Part shown: piece after piece, positions 57,030 to 64,000 of the stretch
Position numbering within the stretch: the stretch's first letter is position 1
How the letters are laid out: the number at the start of each line of letters is the position of its first letter
Origin: Limnephilus marmoratus
Lineage: Eukaryota > Arthropoda > Insecta > Trichoptera > Limnephilidae
Direction of reading: 5' to 3'
Length of the DNA stretch: 64,000 bases
NCBI GenBank assembly: GCA_917880885.1
Contig: OU862916.1
Location: 49,388,831-49,452,830, forward strand
The notes under the pieces: generated by a model
Databases searched by the model: none
What the model was told of the DNA's origin: nothing
The model's input: the letters and a program-made list of their open reading frames with translations, nothing else
Made by a program: the position numbers and the translations under genes

Positions 57030-60000
57030 GTCAATATATTATATTACATTATGTTTGGAGTTGTGATGAATGCCAACCTTCAACCTACGATAAGCCTACA
57101 AGAAATTTTTTTTTCCCTCTAAATATTATGTAGAGAAAATGGTACATTCGGCGACATCTGTCCGAGCAGTTGGGAGCTATTATCTGCATAGAGACTGAAG
57201 CGAGGGAACACCATATCATAGTTATATCGAAAACAAAGGAAGTTTAAATTCTACCAATAAGAGAGTGGACTTTGATCATTTTGGGCGGCCTTGAATTAAT
57301 TCTCACAGGGACTTAGGTTGAATGAACTGTATTAAAAACAATACTGAGGACAAAGAGTTGAAGGATTATTGACCCGGGTCGTGTTTATTTAAGGCGCGAT
57401 CGAGAACTGCAGGTTTTGGGCACCTAACGTTTCAAATGGAAACAAGAAAATCTTAGGCGGAAATGTTGAAAATAAGTAAATGAAAAATCATCAATAAGGG
57501 CACGGAAAACGTAACATGAATGGTCCCAGGGGTCGATTTAATTAAAACCGATCTGGAATGATCACAAAAAACGGGTAGAATCTCGAAAATTTTCACAAAC
57601 TGAATATAATAACCTGAAAAAGTGGGAAAATCTATTGATATGGAAATGGAATGGTGAAACGAAGTTATTAGAGCCAAATATCTCAAAAGAAAACTGATTG
57701 GAACTACTTAAATTGACTTTAATAGGTACCGATATAAGGATTACTCTGATCTGACAACACTATTCACGATAAACAGGATATTGAAAATATTGCATATCAA
57801 AGGCCACGGTACATTTTGGTCACTCTACAATTAAATCAAATCACAGGAAAAGATGCTTAACGTAGCCTGACACTGGGAAATGCGTGAGAACCGTCGAAGG
57901 AATCGCTAACCGTTTGACTAGAGAAAAAAGGTTGGCTATCACTTTGTTGATATGACTTTATCCAAATAAAATTATAGAACATGATTTCAAGCAATTAAGG
58001 GTATCATTAACACGAAACGACCTAAACAAAATTATACAAGTTAAATACGAATATTTACTCTAAAATAAAAACATTACTTTTATGGGGTAGGCATTAAAAA
58101 ATGAATTACGAGCAAGTACATGAAATTTTTAAAATAAATACCTGTCAATGAGAAAATTTATGTGATTTTTTACGAGAGAGAGACACTAAACTAATTTGGT
58201 TCTAAGACATGAGATAGAAGATTAACAGAGATTTGACAAAAGGTCACATACGGAGGAACCGAATTTGGTCCTTTTTCCTATGAAAGTCTGGGCGGTCAGG
58301 AGTGATTTTCCTATGAAAGGAGAGCTCTAAAAGGTCTTTAAAAGACCATGGTTTGATAAAGAAGGGGAATTCGTTGGGAGATTGAGGGAGAGTTCGGATG
58401 AAATAACGGGAAGTGCGCGATCAAGAAAAATGTAAAGGTGCGCGAAGAAGACTAGTAAACTAGTGCTTCTAGTAGAGTTGAAAAATGTCTACAAGTGTTT
58501 GCAAAAAAATAGTAAATTCAGTGTTTTATTTTCCCTTTAAAATTGAGGAATAAAAATTTCAAAGACGATCAACGGGGAGTCCGGAAAAGTGCCTAAATAA
58601 TACTTCGTGAAAGTTCGGGTGTTTTATAATGAAAGTGTTTAAAGTCAGTAAATAAGAGTTGAATGACATTCGGGGTTCTTTCTTACAACTTATATTTAGT
58701 GGTTTTATAACATTTAACAAAAATCCAGTGTCTTAAAATAAATCAAATTACCGGATAAAGGAAAATATAACACGCGATTTTAAAATTAACTATGGGTGTT
58801 ATAATAATTAAAACTTTAACCTTACTTTAAATAACATGACATATGTAAAATAAATAACAATAACGAATTGTTCGAGTCACGTTTAAACTACAGTGGTTCA
58901 ATAATAAAGCGGTTAAAAATCCTTTGTGAATTGAATAACGAAATTGTAATAAACAGTGGTGATAATAATTCGTACACTTGGAAAACGTGCGTATCTACGG
59001 TTATTGATTCTAAAGTGATATTAAAATATTGTGAATAAATAAAAATTTACCTAATTCCGGACAATAAAATTAAACATCTGATTTGTTATTTGATGAATCA
59101 CCTCTCGAAGGCGAATGAAATAAAACAGTAATTAATACGAGGTTGAGGAACTAAGCGAAATGCCGAAGTGAATTTTAAATGGACAGATATTTGAAGAGTT
59201 TTTTTCATCATCAGAGTCTTTTTTCAAAAGGGGCCGATAGGAGTCCATTAGCTAGGAAACGAAAAAAAGGGAAAACCTCGATCACAATGTCGAAGTTATG
59301 AAGGTTCCGACTGGGAAAAATTGTAATCGATCGAGGGCGGTAAGATAAAACCAATTATTAATTATTTTCAGAGACAAAGAAGAGAGGGACGAGCGTGCAT
59401 CACCAATAAATCAATCGGACCTTTGAAGTTTGTCACTAACACACTAATAACAATTTTCACTTGCTCGAAAGTGGGTCAAACAGGAAATACCTGCTTTAGA
59501 GTTAGGATACATATGTAGGTATTTACTTCAGTTAGGTGAATGCGCTAATTTATTATAACTCATATGAAACGAATCGAGGCGCGTAGAACGTAATAAGTGA
59601 CTATCGTGGAAGCTCTTTATTCTATATTTCGTGTGCGGGGGTATACAAGCGTCTCAAAATTAGGTCAAACAAACAAATACCTACTTATAAATCAGGTCAT
59701 ACAAGTACTTGTTTTAGTTAGGTAGGTCTATTGTATATTTAAGCGCGTATAAGAATAGGCGTCATACGATATCAGTTTGACTCGTAACCGAAATACCTAT
59801 ATTTCTCAAAAACAAGTCAAGCAAGGAATACCTTAGTTGAAACTAGGTCACCCAGGTAGCTCTTAGGTTAGCAAAGTACCTACTTAAATGATTAATGTTC
59901 GGGCAAAACTAGGTCAAATAAATAGAAAAGAATTAGTTAAACGATGAATTGTGCTTCAAAAGGATAATGACCGTAGAAATAAACAATCTCCAAAGTAGGT

Positions 60001-62671
60001 CAGTATACCGAAGGTCAACTATGTGAAGTGTAAACAATTAAACCATAACAAATGACGTACCTATTTAATATCGTTCATTGGAGGTAATCATTTATTGGCT
60101 CAATGTAATTAGGTATTTATTACACGATGTGAATAGAAATATGCCTCTCAAACAACTTAGGGTATAATAATAATAAAAATAATAATTTATCCCAGAATAT
60201 ATGCAGGGAAAGTGCGATACAATACGTTCCATATTTTAAAATTACAAATAATAATAATAATAAGACGAGGGAAAATAATTAACGACAACACATAAATTAA
60301 AATAACCATGAGAAATGAAATACGTAACGCAAAAATCAATAGAAATAGCAAATTGATAGGTATAGCTAATACCTACCGAATCCTTTCACCGACGAGATTA
60401 GGGTATATTATATGACCTTCGATTGTGTATCTAAAATTTCGATTAGAGTTCAATGACACGGTCACCTAAATTCCATCAACGAGTAAACAAAACAAAAGCA
60501 CAAATGTCAAGGGGCAGGTTTATCAATCATAGCTTACGACGGAAACTTCGCCCAATATGTGAAGGTAAAATCGACGTTAAATTCAATCAATTCTAAACAA
60601 CTGATTATACTAGAGCGATCGCCAATAGGTAGCATTGATTCCGCGCGCAAAATTTCGCAAAGTAAAGTACTGCGACTAGCTTCAAACTCAAAGAGAGCTC
60701 ATCACAATTATTCAGGAGGTCATTACTTCAATGACAACTTGACTTATCTCGTTTTAAATCTTTCTTATAGCAAGTAGGTATCCAAGAACCCATAAATACC
60801 CATAATCCTAAAACCTAATACACGAGGAGCTAGTGACCTCATTTAAAAAACACTGGTGTTCAAATACTCATACAGTCCTGAATCCTAACTTTTCTCGAAC
60901 GTAAGTTTCAAGGCTACGGTATGTGTTTATGAGCCATCCGGAAATGTAAGTGTCAACCTTTCCCGAACGGAGAGAGCTTTGATCTTGTGGCGGTATTGTC
61001 GAGGTGAGGCATACGGGGAAGAGGAAGGACGTGTGCGGACAATACGCAGACGCGGCATTAAAGCTACAGGTTATTCGCATACCGGAAGTTCTTGTCAAAC
61101 CTGAAAGCAAACATAAGGTTCACGAGGTGAGTTTTATGTCAGCTAGTCAGAGGTGGAGTGTAACGCTGGGTCGGTCACGTGGGAGGAAGGATCTGCCCGT
61201 CACAAGCTTACGCCACATTTAACGGATAGAGACATGATAAGGGAAGACATGAAATACCCCTTCTAGACTCAGTAGAGTTAAATTCAATCCGGAGGAGTCG
61301 GAAGTCGGAGTAAGACAGAAAAACGGCATGAAGACTTGGTATTCTCCCTGCTGGCGTGAAGGGCCCCTTTCATAGCATGAGACGCTCGTCGAAGAGAGTA
61401 AAACTCGGATCTAAGGATAAGCCTAGCAAACGTACTGGAAGAATCCGGGTTTGTAATTGTTGTTCATCGGTTTTCACTTGGTTAGCGGAGGAGCCGACTT
61501 TTCAGCAAACATATTATCCCCCTCCCCACATCCATCCATCCTTACTATTTCAACAGTTTTGCGAATACTAACAAATAACACTAACTATGTATACAAAACA
61601 TTATGTTAGGGGAAGCTGCAGACAAGAACTCCAATTGAGAAAACCGGACTCTCGAATACGAACATTCTACACTGGTAAGGTAGGGTTTTTTTTATTTCTT
61701 GAAATGATGTAATTTATTAACTGTTGTTTATGTTATCGATGTATCAGCGGTGATAGAAAGAATTAAATAAACACACTAAATTCCTACGGAAATCAAATAG
61801 ACACAAAGTCTAAGGCGGGGTTAGTTTATCAAACTCGGTAAAAGATACTCAAATAATAATAATTAATAAATCGGAAGATTCTCACCCTTTCTCTAAAAGA
61901 ATCTATGGGTTACCACACGTAATACATTATCTTCTCTACATATGTGTGCATATTAAGTATGCAAACAGATGTAAAATCTAAAACAAAAAATACACAACGC
62001 AGATTATAGAAATAATGTGAACTAAAATCTTAAATCTTGATTACTGTGAGAAAATCGCAGGGATTTAAGAAGATAGGGTAGGTTTAGCTAGATTATAAAG
62101 TATAGGGGTTTAGAAATCACGAGCCTGAGGTAGAAATAAACCGAAAGGAGGGTTGAGTCAGGCCATCATACCTAGTGGTGTGATCAGTAGGACATAAGGG
62201 TAGAATTATGAGCGTGGCTACGAGACAGGAGCTACGAGATTTAAACTACGAGGTAGAAGCTTAGAAAAGTAAATCAGCTAGGTAGGGTTCATCACAATTG
62301 GTGTCAAAAGCCGAGGGTGGCGGACCATTACAGAGTATACTGTATTTTCTCACTTCTCCGCCATCCAAAAAACCGGGCAAGGATCAAATTAGTGAAAGCT
62401 GTGGATTATACTACATACATGTTAAGCAGTCAAATGGTTTTCGCTCACGTGTGAGCCTCATTTTTATGACCATGCTCGGTGCCCGCTCACGTGGGCACTT
62501 TAATATCATCCATGCTGGAATTTTGAATTGGAAAGGGCTCCCAAACTCAGTGTGCCCTTTGGCATTTTCATTTTTGTTTTGTTTTGAAATTTTTATTTAG
62601 ATGTACGTAAATTGGCTTACGCTTCGGTTCAACGGGATCCCAAAAATGAAGATATTACAAAGGTTATATCT
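57030..62671 (+). other. 5.6 kb without recognised exons
   Basis: Downstream of exon E and probably intron of the unidentified gene. Composition is uniform and A-rich on the plus strand. I found no exon with matching phase, no named repeat, and no ORF that resembles a known family. 62290-62320 has ATTGGTGTCAAAAGCC, which recalls a retroelement primer-binding site, but no LTR pair was found. Confidence 0.5.
59468..60002 (+). promoter_or_regulatory. cluster of ROR/HR3-type response elements
   Basis: Perfect matches to the WAWNTRGGTCA consensus at 59468-59478 (AAAGTGGGTCA), 59657-59667, 59840-59850, 59906-59916 and 59992-60002, plus a one-mismatch site at 59689-59699. All lie on one strand within 535 bp. 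Confidence 0.4.
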
Positions 62672-63591
62672 GTAAAAACTAGTGACCGACTGAAGTTTCG
62701 GTTTCGGCAAAAAAATTTAGTTTCGGTATTAGTTTCGGTTTCGGCAGAAAATCTGCCGAACCTTCGGCCGCACCGAAACTCTGCGTTCGTGAATTATCGC
62801 GTGTCGTTCGGCTGACTTCGGGTGAATTTGTGGCTCGTTTGTCACCCACCATGTTCAGCTGAGTTCGCCGGCCGGTCCTTTGTTGTGAGTTTTTGTGTTA
62901 TTTCTCGTGCATAGTGATTAGGTTAAGTGTTGGTTTTTGTTTGTTTTATAGCAATAAGGGAACGTACCCATACTACGTGACACTTTTAGGGGGGGGGGGG
63001 GTCTTCAAAATGTCACGCTCCATACAAATGAGCGGCGGGTTGTTTAGGATTTTGGTCACCGGGGGGGGGGGAGGGTTAAAAATTGCAAAAAGTTGGTCAC
63101 GTAGTATGGGTACATTCCCTAATATAAAAAAATAAATAATTATTTTTTCGCATACTTCAATTATTGTTTTTTATTTCGTTTAACACGTGTAATAAGAATG
63201 TTGTGATTGAAAACGCAATTAAAATACTTAATTAATGAGGTTCTTCCTTTATAATGTAAGTGTTGATTATGGACAAATTATTTTTCCAAGATGGTTAACA
63301 TGTGTTGTTAATTTTTATAATTTTTGTTTGTTTTATAGCAGTAGGTAATATAAAAAATAGAAATAATTATTTTTTCACGTACTTCAATTATTGTTTTTTT
63401 GTTTCATCTAACATGTGTTAACTGTCTGTATAAACGTAAAAAATAAGCCAAATTTCAGTGAACAATAAATTTTTAACATGTCTGAAAAAGTTTCGGTTTC
63501 GTTTTCGGCCGAAACTGTGACAGATACCGAAGAGATAAGAAGAAACTGAGACAGATTCGGTATCCTGTTTCGGTCGGTCACTAGTTTTTAC
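62672..63591. mobile_element. TTTCGG-rich inverted-repeat element
   Basis: Ends GTAAAAACTAGTGACCGAC in inverted orientation (62672 and 63573-63591). Subterminal zones are packed with TTTCGGTTTCGGC and CGAAAC. Sequence around TTCAATTATTGTTTTTT occurs twice internally. A Harbinger MITE is nested inside. Confidence 0.82.
62958..63119. mobile_element. Harbinger-type MITE, copy 4
   Basis: Same family, with TAA on both sides. It is nested inside the TTTCGG-rich element 62672-63591. Confidence 0.9.
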
Positions 63592-64000
63592 GGTTCGGTT
63601 TCGGCAAGTTTCGGCAAAAAAATCTAGTTTCGGCATCAGTTTTGGTTTCGGCAGATTTTCTGCTGAACCTTCGGCCGCACCGAAACTCTGCAAAAGATCT
63701 CAATAAATGGTAAATTAAGTCTTAAAAATGTTGTGATTGTATACGCAATTTAAATGAAAATACTCAATTAATGAAGTCCTCCCTTTATAATGTACAAAAG
63801 TGTTGTTCCAAGAAGTAGTTAACATGTTTGTTAATTGTTAGTAAAATCAAAAAAAAAAATTTTTACATACTTCAATTATTGTTTTTTTATTTCATTTAAC
63901 ACATGCTAACTGTTTGTATAAGTGTAACAAAAAGCCAAATTTCAGTAAACAATAGATTTTTAACATGTCTAAAAAAGTTTCGGTTTCGGTTTCGGCCGAG
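63592..64000. mobile_element. second TTTCGG-rich copy, cut by window edge
   Basis: Begins directly at the end of the previous copy, without its first 20 bp, and repeats the same order (CTGAACCTTCGGCCGCACCG, then ATGTTGTGATTG..., ACTTCAATTATTG). It ends in the middle of the element. Confidence 0.8.

Noticed and set aside
60559..61571. Short ORFs downstream of the unidentified gene
   Set aside because: None has matching phase, splice sites or family motifs that would make it an exon.
62290..62330. Retroelement primer-binding-site-like ATTGGTGTCAAAAGCC
   Set aside because: No LTR pair, no gag or pol reading frame and no polypurine tract could be found nearby.

Overview
The window is AT-rich animal nuclear DNA, almost certainly from an insect. 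It has spliced protein-coding genes with GT-AG introns, tRNA-derived SINEs, many small DNA transposons, Helitrons and LINE 3' ends. The palindromic word GTAGGTACCTA recurs again and again, as I know it mainly from Lepidoptera, but I cannot fix the order from this sequence. There are no operons and no CRISPR arrays, and no functional tRNA or rRNA gene was seen.

Only two host genes are well supported, and they lie head to head in the right half. On the minus strand, three exons (48967-48896, 44043-43746, 37358-36538) splice in frame into a 396-residue WD40 protein matching PAK1IP1/Mak11, a nucleolar factor for 60S ribosome assembly. A polyadenylation signal follows at 36475-36470. On the plus strand, at least five exons (51221-57029) join in frame into about 303 codons of a conserved-looking protein I do not recognise. 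That gene runs off the interpretable part of the window.

The left half (1-36 kb) has no secure host gene. It is a stratified set of mobile elements in which insertion order can often be read from target-site duplications (TSDs). 1.4-4.8 kb holds nested DNA elements and foldbacks. 5.4-6.8 kb holds two Helitron-type ends, one with a heat-shock-element-like array and one with a (CCCTCT)n expansion. 10-11.7 kb holds a SINE and a Helitron. 14.5-15.6 kb is a Harbinger element inside another inverted-repeat element. 16.8-19.6 kb is a Helitron split by a 1.5 kb hAT-like element that carries a GC/CpG-rich block, followed by a foldback holding a Harbinger MITE and another Helitron. 20.3-21 kb holds a MADF-domain ORF. 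28.1-29.3 kb is a hAT-like element with an 8-bp TSD and a nested LINE. 34.6-36.0 kb is a SINE split by a 1157-bp piggyBac-like element in TTAA.

The introns of PAK1IP1 and the upstream region of the divergent gene are filled with the same families: LINE 3' tails with a conserved hairpin, RTE-type reverse transcriptase remnants, a hAT MITE inside a second MADF copy, long perfect foldbacks, and an 871-bp hAT-like element 125 bp upstream of the PAK1IP1 start codon. The distal 57-62 kb has little recognisable structure except a cluster of ROR/HR3-type AAANTAGGTCA sites near 59.5-60.0 kb. The right edge (62.7-64 kb) is a tandem pair of TTTCGG-rich elements.

No clearly new biochemical system is visible. 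The most unusual signals are the nuclear-receptor half-site cluster, the HSE-bearing Helitron end, a recurrent CTGANGA-stem-GAAAC hammerhead-like core, the CpG-rich cargo in a hAT element, and several readable insertion histories.
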